A DNA stretch of 64,000 nt from contig NZ_CP064942.1 of assembly GCF_015679265.1 (NCBI RefSeq), positions 682,001 through 746,000 on the forward strand, written 5' to 3'. The number at the start of each line of letters is the position of its first letter. Positions within the stretch are counted from its first letter, which is position 1. The notes beneath the pieces are model-generated. The model worked only from the letters and a program-made list of their open reading frames with translations, made no database searches and was not told the DNA's origin. Positions 25,116 through 36,662 of this stretch are shown here, piece after piece. Made by a program: the position numbers and the translations under genes. This stretch comes from Pontivivens ytuae. Lineage in GTDB: Bacteria > Pseudomonadota > Alphaproteobacteria > Rhodobacterales > Rhodobacteraceae.

Positions 25116-28100
25116 TTAGTGAAAGTCCCTACTCGAGGGGATGATGCGGACATTGCGCGGATGGCGATGGCGGTTTTCGGGGACCGGGCGGCGCACCTCG
25201 TCGGCATTGGCGAGGGTCTGCTCCAGCGGATGGCGCTGCGCGTCCTCGGTCAGCAGCTTCAGGTCGGCGGTGCGGTCGGTGATGTGGTCCACGACGATGT
25301 GGGTTACGTTCTCCGCCCGCTGGACATAGCCCCGCAGCATCACGATGCGCGCGCCCATGACGACGGGGCGGAAGCGTTCCATGACGCGGGGCCAGATGAC
25401 GAGATTGGCGATGCCGGTCTCGTCCTCGATGGTCACGAAGACCACGCCGCTGGCCGAGCCCGGACGCTGCCGGACAAGCACCACACCCGCCGTGGCGACG
25501 CGGCGGCGGATCGGGGCGGCGGTCGCCTCGGCGGTGGAGAGGACGCGCATCGCGCTGTAGCGCGCGCGCAAAAAGCTCATCGGGTGCGCCTTCAGCGACA
25601 GGCGCGTGGTCTGGTAGTCCTGCAAGACATGCTCCGAGGGCGGCATCTCGGGCAGCGGCACCGCGTCCTCCGCCCCCTGGTCGGCCGTGTCCGCCGCCTC
25701 GAAGAGCGGCAGCGACGGCCCCTCCGCCTCCCCCCGCACGGCCCAGAGCGCGGCGCGGCGGTCGAGACCTATGGAGCGGAAGGCGTCGGCCGCGGCCAGC
25801 AGCTCCAGCGAGCGGCGGGTGAGCCGCGCGCGGCGCTTCAACGCGTCCGGCGTCTCGTAGCCCGGCCCGCGCGCGGCCATCAGCGCCTCCCCCTCCGCTT
25901 CGGCAAGGCCCCCGATCTGGCGCAGGCCGAGGCGGACGGCAAAGCCGCCCTCACAAGGCTCCAGCGTGTTGTCCCAATCGGAATGGTTCACATCGGCGGG
26001 CCTGACCTCCACCCCGTGCTCCCGCGCGTCCCGTACGATCTGGGCCGGCGCGTAGAAACCCATGGGCTGACTGTTGAGCAGTGCCGCGCAGAACACGTCC
26101 GGATGATGGCATTTCAGCCAGGACGACACGTAGACCAGCAAAGCGAAGGAGGCAGCGTGGCTCTCCGGAAAGCCGTACTCGCCGAAGCCCTTCACCTGGT
26201 CGAAGCAGCGTTGGGCGAACTCGCGCTCGTAGCCGCGGGCGACCATGCGCTCGACCATCATCGCCTCGTAGTTCTGGATCGTGCCCACCTTGCGGAAGGT
26301 CGCCATGGCGCGGCGCAGGCCGTTCGCCTCCTCCGGCGTGAACTTCGCGGCGTCCATGGCGATCTGCATGGCCTGCTCCTGGAAGAGCGGGACGCCCAGG
26401 GTGCGGCCAAGGATGTTTTCGAGCTCGTCGGGCGGTCCGTGCTCCGGATCGGGCGCGGGATAGGTGATCTCCTCCTCTCCGTTGCGGCGGCGCAGATAGG
26501 GGTGGACCATGTCGCCCTGGATCGGACCGGGGCGCACGATGGCGACCTCGATGACGAGGTCGTAGAACTTCCGGGGCCGAAGGCGCGGCAGCATGTTCAT
26601 CTGCGCCCGGCTCTCCACCTGGAAGACGCCGAGGGAGTCGCCCCTGCACAGCATGTCGTAGGTCGCCGTGTCCCGCTTCGGCAGGGTAGCGAGCGTATAG
26701 CTCTCCCCCTTCTCGCGCTCGATCATCTCGAAGCACTTGCGGATGCAGGTGAGCATGCCGAGTGCAAGCACATCGACCTTCATGATGCCGAGCGCGTCGA
26801 TATCGTCCTTGTCCCACTCGATGAAGGTGCGGTCGTCCATGGCCGCGTTGCCGATGGGCACGGTCTCGATCAGCGGGCCTTTTGTGAGGACGAAGCCGCC
26901 CACATGCTGCGACAGATGGCGCGGAAAGCCGATGAGCTGACGGGTGAGCACCAGGGCACGGCGCAGGAGCGGGTTCTCCGGATCGAGGCCCGCCTGGCGC
27001 ACCCGCACGTCTTCCACGTCCGAGCCGAAGGGGCCCCAGACCGTACCGGACAGGGCCGAGGAAATGTCCTCCGTCAGACCCAGCGCCTTGCACACCTCCC
27101 GCACCGCGGAGCGGGCGCGGTAGGAGATGACGGTGGCGGTCAGCGCCGCACGGTGGCGGCCGTAGCGGCGATAGACGTACTGGATCACCTCCTCCCGCCG
27201 CTCATGCTCGAAATCGACGTCGATATCGGGCGGCTCCCGCCGCTCCTTGCTGAGGAACCGTTCGAAGAGGAGGTTCACCCGGTCCGGATCGACGGAGGTG
27301 ATGGCGAGGCAGTAGCAGATCGCCGAGTTCGCCGCCGAGCCGCGCCCTTGGCAGAGGATGCCACGCCCACGGGCCCAGAGCACGATGTCATGCACGGTCA
27401 GAAAATAGGGCGCGTAGCCGAGCTCCTCGATCAGGGTCAGTTCCTTTTCGAGGGTGGCCGCGACCTTGTCCGGTATGCCGCCGGGATAGCGCCAGCGCGC
27501 CCCGCGCCAGGTGAGATCGACGAGGTGCTCCTGCGGCGTGCGGCCCGGCGGCACCGGCTCGTCGGGATAGATGTATGAGAGCTCGTCGAGGGAGAAGGAG
27601 CAGCGCGCCGCGATCTCCCGCGTGCGGGCGACGGCCTCCTCGAACCCGCGGAAGAGGCGAGCCATCTCCTGCGGCGACTTCAGGTGACGCTCGGCATTGG
27701 CCTCCAGCCGGAAGCCCGCGTCGGCGACGGTACATTTCTCCCGGATCGCGGTGAGCACGTCCTGCAAGGGCCGCCGGTTGGGCGCGTGGTAGAGCACGTC
27801 ATTGACCGCCACCATGGGCGCACCAGTGCGCGCGGCGAGGGCCGAAAGGCGACCCAGCCGCTCCCGATCGCGGCCGCGATAGGCGTAGCGGGCAGCCAGA
27901 TAGAGCCGCCCGGGCCAGCGGGTGGCGAGGCGGGTGAGGACCTGCGCGAAGCTCTCGTCCAGATCATCGGGCGGGATCGCGATGAAGATCTGGCCCTCGG
28001 CATGCTCGGCCACGTCCGCGAGGGTCAGGTAGCACTCCCCCTTCGGCGCGTTCATCTTGCCATGTGAGAGCAGCGTCGAGAGCCGCCCATAGGCCGCGCG

Positions 28101-28346
28101 GTCGGTCGGATAGCAGATCAGGCTCGGCCCGTCGGTGAGGTCGAGCCGCGCGCCGACCAGCAGCTTCACCCCGTGCTCCTTGGCCGCGATATGGGCGCGA
28201 ACGACCCCGGCGAGCGTGTTGCGGTCGGCTACGCCGATGGTGTCGAGCCCGATCTCCTTGGCCTGCAGCACCAGCTCCTCCGCATGGCTGGCGCCGCGCA
28301 GGAAGGAGAAGTTGGTGGTCACCGCAAGCTCGGCATACCCGCTCAT
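25116..28346 (-). CDS. dnaE2: Error-prone DNA polymerase III alpha subunit DnaE2 (ImuC)
   Basis: The 1076-residue protein begins [20 protein letters not shown], the PHP-domain start of DnaE2. It holds the polymerase core ([20 protein letters not shown] acidic motif and [16 protein letters not shown]) and an OB-fold end ([20 protein letters not shown]). The length matches DnaE2 rather than replicative DnaE1 (about 1160). It performs translesion synthesis with ImuA and ImuB during the SOS response. Its ATG overlaps the imuB stop by ATGA, placing it last in the mutasome operon behind the LexA box at 30666. Confidence 0.95.
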   Translation of the reverse strand: MSGYAELAVTTNFSFLRGASHAEELVLQAKEIGLDTIGVADRNTLAGVVRAHIAAKEHGVKLLVGARLDLTDGPSLICYPTDRAAYGRLSTLLSHGKMNAPKGECYLTLADVAEHAEGQIFIAIPPDDLDESFAQVLTRLATRWPGRLYLAARYAYRGRDRERLGRLSALAARTGAPMVAVNDVLYHAPNRRPLQDVLTAIREKCTVADAGFRLEANAERHLKSPQEMARLFRGFEEAVARTREIAARCSFSLDELSYIYPDEPVPPGRTPQEHLVDLTWRGARWRYPGGIPDKVAATLEKELTLIEELGYAPYFLTVHDIVLWARGRGILCQGRGSAANSAICYCLAITSVDPDRVNLLFERFLSKERREPPDIDVDFEHERREEVIQYVYRRYGRHRAALTATVISYRARSAVREVCKALGLTEDISSALSGTVWGPFGSDVEDVRVRQAGLDPENPLLRRALVLTRQLIGFPRHLSQHVGGFVLTKGPLIETVPIGNAAMDDRTFIEWDKDDIDALGIMKVDVLALGMLTCIRKCFEMIEREKGESYTLATLPKRDTATYDMLCRGDSLGVFQVESRAQMNMLPRLRPRKFYDLVIEVAIVRPGPIQGDMVHPYLRRRNGEEEITYPAPDPEHGPPDELENILGRTLGVPLFQEQAMQIAMDAAKFTPEEANGLRRAMATFRKVGTIQNYEAMMVERMVARGYEREFAQRCFDQVKGFGEYGFPESHAASFALLVYVSSWLKCHHPDVFCAALLNSQPMGFYAPAQIVRDAREHGVEVRPADVNHSDWDNTLEPCEGGFAVRLGLRQIGGLAEAEGEALMAARGPGYETPDALKRRARLTRRSLELLAAADAFRSIGLDRRAALWAVRGEAEGPSLPLFEAADTADQGAEDAVPLPEMPPSEHVLQDYQTTRLSLKAHPMSFLRARYSAMRVLSTAEATAAPIRRRVATAGVVLVRQRPGSASGVVFVTIEDETGIANLVIWPRVMERFRPVVMGARIVMLRGYVQRAENVTHIVVDHITDRTADLKLLTEDAQRHPLEQTLANADEVRRPVPENRHRHPRNVRIIPSSRDFH

Positions 28347-30031
28347 GCGAAGAGCCCGTGGACGAACCATTCCGGCGGGCCGCCCCGCCCGTCATCGTAA
28401 AGCCCGTCGCGGTAGACCCAGTAGCGGCGGCCGTCCTCGTCCTCCACCCGGTAGTAGTCGCGGGCGCGCGGCTGCGGCGCCCGGCCGGGATCGAGGGCGG
28501 TGAGCTTTTCGTGGACCTTCGCGATGAACTCCGCATCGGCGCGGGGGTCGAGCTTCGGCGCGAGCCATTTACGCCCTGCCCCGTCTGGCGTCGCCTCTCC
28601 CGGCGGCGGGGTCAGCGCGCGCCACCATTCCGGCGCAATCCGCTCCGGTCCATCAGCGCGCACCACGCGGCGCGGGCGCTTGCGCCAGACGAAGCGGATG
28701 GGCGGGCCCTCGGGCACTTCGGCGAGGACCTGCACGGGCTCGGGATGGGCGAACATGCGCAGGGGGCGCGGGCCAGTGGGGCCGGCACCCGGCACGGGCA
28801 TCGCGCCGTCGAAGGGGGCGCTGCGCTCCGAGCGTTCCGGCAGGTGGCTCGCGACCGGATGGCGAACGGTGACGACGCCCTCGCGGAACTTCGCCGTGAT
28901 ACGGTCGGCGAGGCGGGCGAGCGCACCCTCGTCCACCTCACCCCCGACCAGCTCCGTGGACAGCGCGGCGGTGCTGTCGGACATCGGGCCGGTGCGGTGC
29001 GCCTCCAGCATCAACAGGTCGATGCCGAAGCCCGGATCGATCCGCTCCAGCCGGTCGCGGAAGAGCCGGGCAAGATGCGCCGGGTCCCGCACAGGCCGCG
29101 CGGCGGAGATGCCCACGCTCGACACCGTGCCGTCTGTGCGGAACGCATGGTAAACGAAGCTGCGCGCACCCAGCCCCTGCCCCGCAAGCTGCGTACAGAG
29201 ATCGGCGAGGAGACGGGCGAGCCCCTCCTCCACCCCTTCCGTCGAGCCAAGTGGCTCCGGACACGGCAGGCGGGCGACGTGGTCGGGGACCGGGCGGATC
29301 CAGTCGGGCGGCTCTGAGCGGTGCCCCAGCGCCTGATCGAGCCGCAGCAGCACCGCATCCGCGGCCTCCTCCGACCGGAAGCGACGGGCCAGTGCCGTGC
29401 GCTCGATCCCGTAGAGCTGCCCGATGCGGGTGAGGCCGAAGCGGCGCAGCAGCGTCTCCGCCTCCCCGCTCAGGCGCAGGGCCGTCGTGAGCAGCTCGGC
29501 GAGGCCCGCCCGCTCCGCGCCGGTGTCGAGGATCGTGCCGGGGGCCGCGCGGGCGAGCGCCGAAGCGGCCCCGGGCGTGGCGGCGAGGCCCATGCGATGC
29601 GTGAGCCCCATCCGCCCGAACACCGCCCCGAGCCGGTCCAGCATCCCCCGCTCGCCACCGTGCAGGTGGTCGCACCCCGTCGTCTCCAGCATCAGGCCGT
29701 CCTCGCCGTCGAGGGCGGTGAGCGGCGTCCAGCGGATCGTCCAGTCGGCGAGGCGGTCGAGGGCGGCGCGGTCGGCCTCCCGATCGATCTCCTCATGCGC
29801 GAGCTCCGGCAGGCGCGCGCGGGCATCGGTGAAGCGCAGGCCCGCGCCGATCCCCTGCGCACGGGCCGAAGCGTTGGAGGCAGCGACCAGCAGCCCCTTC
29901 GGTCCCGGCTCGACCAGCACGAAGGGACGGCGGGTCTCAGCCGGCTTCGCGCTCGGGGACGCTTGCCGCCGGGCGCGGCGCAGCCGGTCCAGCGGCCAGT
30001 CCGGGAACCAGATCGAGAGAAAGCGTTTCAT
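28343..30031 (-). CDS. imuB: ImuB, Y-family-like mutasome adaptor
   Basis: The 562-residue protein starts [20 protein letters not shown]. It has Y-family polymerase architecture but lacks the catalytic acidic residues (WFPDWPLD stands where an active DxD-type centre would be), as is known for ImuB. It bridges ImuA, DnaE2 and the beta clamp. Start 30031 is preferred; ATG 30037 is two codons upstream. The gene overlaps imuA by about 95 bases and dnaE2 by 4, so expression is coupled. Confidence 0.93.
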   Translation of the reverse strand: MKRFLSIWFPDWPLDRLRRARRQASPSAKPAETRRPFVLVEPGPKGLLVAASNASARAQGIGAGLRFTDARARLPELAHEEIDREADRAALDRLADWTIRWTPLTALDGEDGLMLETTGCDHLHGGERGMLDRLGAVFGRMGLTHRMGLAATPGAASALARAAPGTILDTGAERAGLAELLTTALRLSGEAETLLRRFGLTRIGQLYGIERTALARRFRSEEAADAVLLRLDQALGHRSEPPDWIRPVPDHVARLPCPEPLGSTEGVEEGLARLLADLCTQLAGQGLGARSFVYHAFRTDGTVSSVGISAARPVRDPAHLARLFRDRLERIDPGFGIDLLMLEAHRTGPMSDSTAALSTELVGGEVDEGALARLADRITAKFREGVVTVRHPVASHLPERSERSAPFDGAMPVPGAGPTGPRPLRMFAHPEPVQVLAEVPEGPPIRFVWRKRPRRVVRADGPERIAPEWWRALTPPPGEATPDGAGRKWLAPKLDPRADAEFIAKVHEKLTALDPGRAPQPRARDYYRVEDEDGRRYWVYRDGLYDDGRGGPPEWFVHGLFA

Positions 30032-30671
30032 CGTCATACTCCAACGCGAAAACCCGGCCGACATCGCCGGGGGCGCTGCGGGCGCGCTCCAGCACCGCCT
30101 CCCATCGCGGACGGCCGGGCGCCTGCGGGTCGTATTGGTTGGGCGCCGAGGGCAGCGCCTTCACCCGCCAGCGCGCCTCCGCCGCCGTCGCACCCTCCCG
30201 CCGCTGGTCCATCAGCAGCACGGCGGGCCGGCCATGCTTGCGGGCGGCGAGGGTCAGGCGGCGGGTGGCGGTGAAATCGGCCTCCGCCAGTTCGGCAAGG
30301 ACTAGGGAGACGCCATCGGCGCGCAACGCCTCCTCCACCGTCCAGAGCACGTCGATCGTGCGGCGCACCCCCACATGCAGGATGATCGGGCGCGGGCGGA
30401 GGAAGGCCGCGGCCACATCCTCTCGCACCGGACCATGGTCATGGGCGCGCGTCCGCTCGGTCACCCAGATCAGGCTGGCGGGCCGGGCCTGCGCCAGCCC
30501 CGCGAGCGCAAACCCCAGCGCCGCCGTCATGTCTCCGGGCCCCGCGGCTGCGACCTCATGCACGCCCTCACGCCCCAGCCCGAACGGAAACGCCCCCGCA
30601 GGCGAGGGCTTCAGCGCGCTCAGGCGGAAGAGCCCGGCGCCGTCTGGAAGGCGAAAACTCATGATGTTCAT
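29937..30671 (-). CDS. imuA: ImuA, RecA-like mutasome component
   Basis: The 244-residue protein has RecA-superfamily features without a clear Walker A: GREGVHEVAAAGPGDMTAAL, PASLIWVTE and RRLTLAARKHGRPAVLLMDQ. It assists ImuB-DnaE2 translesion synthesis. Two starts compete: ATG 30671 (MNIMSF) and ATG 30662 (MSFRLPDG). The LexA box at 30666-30680 overlaps the first, so the second, which leaves the operator just upstream, is equally plausible. It leads the SOS-controlled operon. Confidence 0.92.
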   Translation of the reverse strand: MNIMSFRLPDGAGLFRLSALKPSPAGAFPFGLGREGVHEVAAAGPGDMTAALGFALAGLAQARPASLIWVTERTRAHDHGPVREDVAAAFLRPRPIILHVGVRRTIDVLWTVEEALRADGVSLVLAELAEADFTATRRLTLAARKHGRPAVLLMDQRREGATAAEARWRVKALPSAPNQYDPQAPGRPRWEAVLERARSAPGDVGRVFALEYDDETLSLDLVPGLAAGPAAPRPAASVPEREAG

Positions 30672-30680
30672 ATTCTGTTC
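30666..30680. promoter_or_regulatory. LexA (SOS) box, GTTC-N7-GTTC
   Basis: On the plus strand GTTC(30666-30669)-ATATTCT-GTTC(30677-30680) exactly fits the alphaproteobacterial LexA site. It covers the upstream imuA start codon. The divergent ABC transporter starts at 30777. Confidence 0.88.
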
Positions 30681-30776
30681 TCATCGAGTCGAGTCAAGCG
30701 CGGCCGTCTGACGCGACCTCACGCTTGGGCTCGGCGGCGAACGGGGTTACATAGCCGCGATCTGAAAGGACCGTGC

Positions 30777-32552
<1,776 letters not shown>

Positions 32553-32863
32553 GCTACGCTCCTGCAGCACCCTCTGTCAGGATCGGGTGAGGCAAAGCGG
32601 GTCGCGAAGTCTTACGGGCACCCACCCGCCCGGATGGTATGGCCGATGCCTATACCATCCGTCTTTCCGCAAACGAGGGCAGATCTGGTCGGATCAGCGG
32701 TGGGCACAGGGCGAAGCCGATACCTGCCCAAGCCTCTGCCGAGCGCCCCCGTGGCTTTCGCGCGTGAAAACAGGCGGCGCGATAACCGCGCCTTGGGGGA
32801 GCTTAAGAGGAAAATCCGGTCATGCAGCACATGGCCTGACCGCCCACTCTCCGCACTTCGACG
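32553..32863. other. Convergent intergenic region with a terminator hairpin
   Basis: No gene is supported in these 311 bases between the ABC exporter and the oppositely oriented SleB-like gene. The hairpin at 32631-32661 is listed separately. A second G+C-rich partial repeat (GGCGCGATAACCGCGCC at 32772-32788) is seen. Confidence 0.45.
32631..32666 (+). terminator. Likely intrinsic terminator of the ABC exporter
   Basis: A perfect 10-bp stem (CGGATGGTAT / ATACCATCCG) with an 11-base loop is followed by TCTTTCC. It lies 79 bases after the exporter stop. Confidence 0.6.
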
Positions 32864-33616
32864 TCAGGGGAAGCGGTAGAACTTGTGGTCGTCGATCCAG
32901 ACCGTGCGCTCCAGCCGGTTGGCCCAGTCCGGGTCCACCCAGGTTGCGTGGTAGTGCGTCGCTCCGCCCGTCAGCATCCGCGGACGGCCGTCCAGCATGA
33001 TGCGGGCGAGCTTGCCGAGGCGCAGCCAGGAGCGGCGCTCGCTCATCACCTCCGGCTCCCCGTCGCACATGAAGGAGAACTGGCAGGCGTTCAGGCGATG
33101 AGCGCCCTGGTTGACCACGGAACACACCGAGTCGGGATAGCGGGCGTGATCCACGCGGTTGAGGATGACCTCCGCCACGGCGATCTGGCCGGCTATGGTC
33201 TCGCCACGAGCCTCGAAATAGAGCGCCTTGGTCAGGCACTCCCACTGCGCATCGCCGCTCGCCGTCGGCATCGCATCGAGGCGGCGGCGGTCGATCGGCT
33301 CCAACACGACGAGGCGGCGCTCGGCAAAGGCGTTCACGCCGTTCTGCATGTCGAGCACGAGCCCTTCACGCTCCGCACTGGTGAGCTGCAACAGCTCCAC
33401 CCCTTCGGAGGACACACGGGTCCCGCCCGCGCCACCGAGCTCGCGCAGGCGATCGGCCGTGGTCGCGCTCAGCACGGCACGTTCCTGGTCCAGCATCTGC
33501 GTGATCTGACGCGAGATCTGGTCGTCGAGGCTTGTCTGCCCGGAAACGGGAACGGCAAACGCAACCAACAGGCCGCAGATCGCCGGAATTCTTCGCAGCA
33601 GTTTCGAGGTCTTCAT
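32864..33616 (-). CDS. SleB-like cell-wall hydrolase (Hydrolase_2)
   Basis: The 250-residue protein from ATG 33616 has a signal peptide (MKTSKLLRRIPAICGLLVAF, cleaved near VSGQ). Its C-terminal SleB/CwlJ domain has catalytic Glu in ALYFEARGETIAGQIAVAEV and the family block VNQGAHRLNACQFSFMCDG, then GATHYHATWVDPDWA. It is probably a periplasmic lytic transglycosylase or amidase-type peptidoglycan enzyme used in growth or division. It follows ppdK on the same strand after 183 bases containing a hairpin. Confidence 0.88.
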   Translation of the reverse strand: MKTSKLLRRIPAICGLLVAFAVPVSGQTSLDDQISRQITQMLDQERAVLSATTADRLRELGGAGGTRVSSEGVELLQLTSAEREGLVLDMQNGVNAFAERRLVVLEPIDRRRLDAMPTASGDAQWECLTKALYFEARGETIAGQIAVAEVILNRVDHARYPDSVCSVVNQGAHRLNACQFSFMCDGEPEVMSERRSWLRLGKLARIMLDGRPRMLTGGATHYHATWVDPDWANRLERTVWIDDHKFYRFP

Positions 33617-33744
33617 GATCACCGTAGCCGTTGTGACGGATCGTTGGGTACACGAACAGGGCCGGTCAGCCCCCAAACACCCGGAAATACATTCGGGCTG
33701 TTTTATGCAGAATTTGAAGCATGTCTAGTCACATGGCTGGAGAT

Positions 33745-33766
33745 TATCGGCGGGGATCCGCCGATA
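33745..33766 (-). terminator. Hairpin between the PPDK homologue and SleB-like gene
   Basis: TATCGGCGG and CCGCCGATA pair around GGAT, 34 bases beyond the PPDK stop. There is no T-run. It may reduce readthrough into the SleB-like gene. Confidence 0.5.
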
Positions 33767-33799
33767 TTGCGGTTCGGCCCTTGCTACATGGGACTTCCG

Positions 33800-36505
33800 T
33801 CACGTGGAATCCGGGTCTTCCGAGGTGGTGTCCTGGCTCCGCAGCGCGGGATGGCGCGTCATCAGGGAGGCCTGGGCGGCAGCGAGTCGCGCGATCGGCG
33901 CCCGGAACGGCGAGCAGGAAACGTAATCGAATCCCGCCAGCTTGCAGAAGTGGATCGATCCCGGATCGCCACCATGCTCACCGCAAAGACCGAGCATCAG
34001 CTCCTTCTGCGTCCGTCGTCCGCGACGCGCGGCAAGCAGCAGCAACTCGCCCACCCCCTCGATATCGAGCGAGTGGAACGGATCCTCGGCAAAGACGCCC
34101 TGGTTGACGTAGTCGCGCATGAACCGCCCCGCATCGTCGCGGCTGAGCCCGTAGGTCATCTGCGTGAGGTCGTTGGTGCCGAACGAGAAGAAGGCGCAGC
34201 TCTTCGCCAGATCCCCGGCACGCAGCGCCGCCCGCGGGGTCTCGACCATGATGCCGAGGCGGTAGGTCAGGCTCACCTCCCGCTCCGCCATGACCTGCCC
34301 CGCGATGTCGTCGACGCGGGCCTTCACGACCTCGACCTCCCGGTTGGCGGAGACGAGCGGGATCATGATCTCGGGCACCACCTGTTCGAGGTTCTGGGTG
34401 TTCACGATCGCCGCCGCCTCGAAGATCGCGCGGGCCTGCATCTCGTAGATCTCGGGCATGGTCACGCCGAGGCGCACGCCCCGCTTGCCGAGCATCGGGT
34501 TGAACTCCGACAGCCCGTTCGAGCGCTCGGTCACCTCGCGGACGGAGAGGTCCATCTCCTCCGCAAGCTCCATCATCTCCTCCCGGCTGTGCGGCAGGAA
34601 CTCGTGGAGCGGCGGGTCGAGCAGGCGGATCGTGACCGGCAGGCCGCGCATGATACCGAAAAGCTCCACGAAATCATCGCGCTGCATCGGCAGGAGCTGC
34701 GCGAGGGCCGCCTGCCGGGCCTCGGTCGTGTCGGCGAGGATCATCTTGCGCATCACGGTGATGCGGTCCTCGTGGAAGAACATGTGCTCCGTCCGGCAGA
34801 GCCCGATCCCGTCCACCGCGAAAGAGCGCGCCGTGCGCGCGTCCTGCGGCGTGTCGGCGTTCGCGCGTACGCCCATGGTACGCACCTGGTCGGCCCAGCT
34901 CATCAGCGTCTCGAACGCACCGTCCAACTCCGGCGGGATCATGGCGGGGGCGCCGGCTACAACCTCGCCCCGCGTGCCATCCACGGTGATGAGCGCGCCC
35001 TCGGTGAAGGTCCGCCCGTCCTGCGTCACGATCGCCTTGGCCCGCAGATCGAGCCTCAGGTCGGAGGCGCCGACGACGCAAGGCAGGCCGAGGCCGCGGG
35101 CGATCACCGCCGCGTGGCTCGTCATGCCGCCGCGCACGGTCAGCACGGCCGATGCCGAGTGCATCCCGCGAATATCCTCCGGCGAGGTCTCGACCCGCAC
35201 GAGGATCGCCGCATCCCCCTGCGCCTGTACCTGCACGGCGTTCTCCGGCGTGAAAACGATGCGGCCCGTGGCAGCCCCGGGCGAGGCCGGGAGGCCCGCA
35301 CCGAACACGTCGCGCGGGGCGGCGGGGTCGATCTGGGGATGCAGGTGCTCGATCAGGGTGCGCGGCTCGACACGCAGCAGTGCCTCCTCCCGACTGATCG
35401 CGCCGGAGCGGGCGAGGTCGGTCGCAATACGCACCGTGGCCCGCGCCGAGCGGGGCGACAGGATCGCGTCGAGCACCCAGAGCTGCCCCTCCTCCACCGT
35501 GAACTCGAAGCCATGCGCGTCGCCGAGGCCATTGGCGACGGTGGTGTAATGCTCGCGAAGCTCGGCCAGCGCCTCGGGCGCCTGCTCCTCAAGCGAGGGC
35601 GCGGTCTGGCGCGCGGCCTTTCGGGCATCGGTTGTGATCAGATGCGGCGTGCGCAGCCCCATCAGCGCGTCATAACCCTGTGCCTGCGGCAGCCAACGCC
35701 CGGTCACGCTCGGCAGGCCCGAGCGTTCGTCGACCATGTGGACGACGCCCGCCCCGCAGGCCCCCTGCCCCACGCCCAGCGCCATGCGCTGCATGATGAG
35801 CGCGAGGCCCGCATCCTCCTCCGCCCCGTGGCTCTGGCGCAGCAGGCGGGCGGAGACGCTGTTCCAGTTGCGCGCCATGGCATCCACCGCGGCGCAGAGC
35901 TGATCGGCAGGCTCCTGCGGGAACGGGTGCCCGGTCTCGTCGGCATAGAGCGCCTTCGCCTCGTCGGCGAGGGCGGCCCGCGCCTCCGCCGGCAGCTCGC
36001 CTTCGGAGCCCACGGACCAGACCTTCATCTGATCGGCGACGAGGTTCTCGAAATCCTCGGGATCGAGGCCCTCGACCATCGTGCCGTAGCCCTCGATGAG
36101 GCGGAAATAGAGCTCCAGCGCGCCCTTCCGCCCGACCCGCTGGGTGATCGCGGGCAGGCGCGCATCGGTCACGCCGATATTGAGCAGCGCCTCGGGCCCA
36201 CCCCATTCCGGCTTCGGCGGGGAGGAGCGGAGGGACAGGAGCACGTCGTCCCCCAGCGCCGCAATGCGCCCCGCGATCTGCCCGGCAAAGACCCTGTCGG
36301 CCCCGATATCGGTGATCCGGGTGACGAGGGCGGTGGACAGCAACATGCCCCGCGGCACCGGCACGCCGAGCCGCGCGAGCGTGGCCAGCCGCGCCCCGCG
36401 CGCGCCCCAGCGCGCCGGATCGAGCTCGCCCGCCTCGTGCAGGCGGATGTGGTCGACGGGCATGTCCATGTCCTCAAGACTAAATCCCGGCGCGGGGCGG
36501 GTCAT
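33800..36505 (-). CDS. Pyruvate phosphate dikinase homologue with eroded ATP-grasp domain
   Basis: The 901-residue protein matches PPDK closely from the swivelling phospho-histidine domain (GGMTSHAAVIARGLG) to the C-terminal PEP/pyruvate barrel: GLCRTEHMFF, NPMLGKRGVRL, GTNDLTQMTYGLSRDDAGRF, and LCGEHGGDP with the catalytic Cys. The N-terminal nucleotide-binding domain is degenerate. The GGKG lysine is Arg (GARGARL), the TGVAFTRNP loop is CGAGVVHMVDE, and the LQTRNG end that holds ATP-site Gln and Arg is LDAILS. It may therefore not use ATP normally, and might instead be a PEP-binding regulator or an altered kinase. ATG 36505 is used; MDMPV at 36469 is an alternative. The gene follows glyS by 157 bases. 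Confidence 0.88.
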   Translation of the reverse strand: MTRPAPGFSLEDMDMPVDHIRLHEAGELDPARWGARGARLATLARLGVPVPRGMLLSTALVTRITDIGADRVFAGQIAGRIAALGDDVLLSLRSSPPKPEWGGPEALLNIGVTDARLPAITQRVGRKGALELYFRLIEGYGTMVEGLDPEDFENLVADQMKVWSVGSEGELPAEARAALADEAKALYADETGHPFPQEPADQLCAAVDAMARNWNSVSARLLRQSHGAEEDAGLALIMQRMALGVGQGACGAGVVHMVDERSGLPSVTGRWLPQAQGYDALMGLRTPHLITTDARKAARQTAPSLEEQAPEALAELREHYTTVANGLGDAHGFEFTVEEGQLWVLDAILSPRSARATVRIATDLARSGAISREEALLRVEPRTLIEHLHPQIDPAAPRDVFGAGLPASPGAATGRIVFTPENAVQVQAQGDAAILVRVETSPEDIRGMHSASAVLTVRGGMTSHAAVIARGLGLPCVVGASDLRLDLRAKAIVTQDGRTFTEGALITVDGTRGEVVAGAPAMIPPELDGAFETLMSWADQVRTMGVRANADTPQDARTARSFAVDGIGLCRTEHMFFHEDRITVMRKMILADTTEARQAALAQLLPMQRDDFVELFGIMRGLPVTIRLLDPPLHEFLPHSREEMMELAEEMDLSVREVTERSNGLSEFNPMLGKRGVRLGVTMPEIYEMQARAIFEAAAIVNTQNLEQVVPEIMIPLVSANREVEVVKARVDDIAGQVMAEREVSLTYRLGIMVETPRAALRAGDLAKSCAFFSFGTNDLTQMTYGLSRDDAGRFMRDYVNQGVFAEDPFHSLDIEGVGELLLLAARRGRRTQKELMLGLCGEHGGDPGSIHFCKLAGFDYVSCSPFRAPIARLAAAQASLMTRHPALRSQDTTSEDPDST

Positions 36506-36593
36506 CCGGAAAGTCGGGACGCTGTGTCGCGCCGGATGGGTTTGACGATCCCCCCCGGCCGCCGGACCGGGCAGCAAGTGTCGCAACACCATC

Positions 36594-36616
36594 CCCTCCC
36601 CCGAACCGGGGGAGGG
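36594..36616 (-). terminator. Strong hairpin between glyS and the PPDK homologue
   Basis: CCCTCCCCC and GGGGGAGGG form a 9-bp stem with a 5-base loop. It lies in the 157-base gap and may act as a terminator or attenuator. No T-run is seen. Confidence 0.5.
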
Positions 36617-36662
36617 TTAGGGAGGGGGAAAAGGCTAGGGAGGGTAAAGGGATCAGAGAGGC

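Noticed and set aside
25119..27578. Long plus-strand frame opposite dnaE2
   Set aside because: It mirrors the real polymerase gene in codon pattern and has no family motif.
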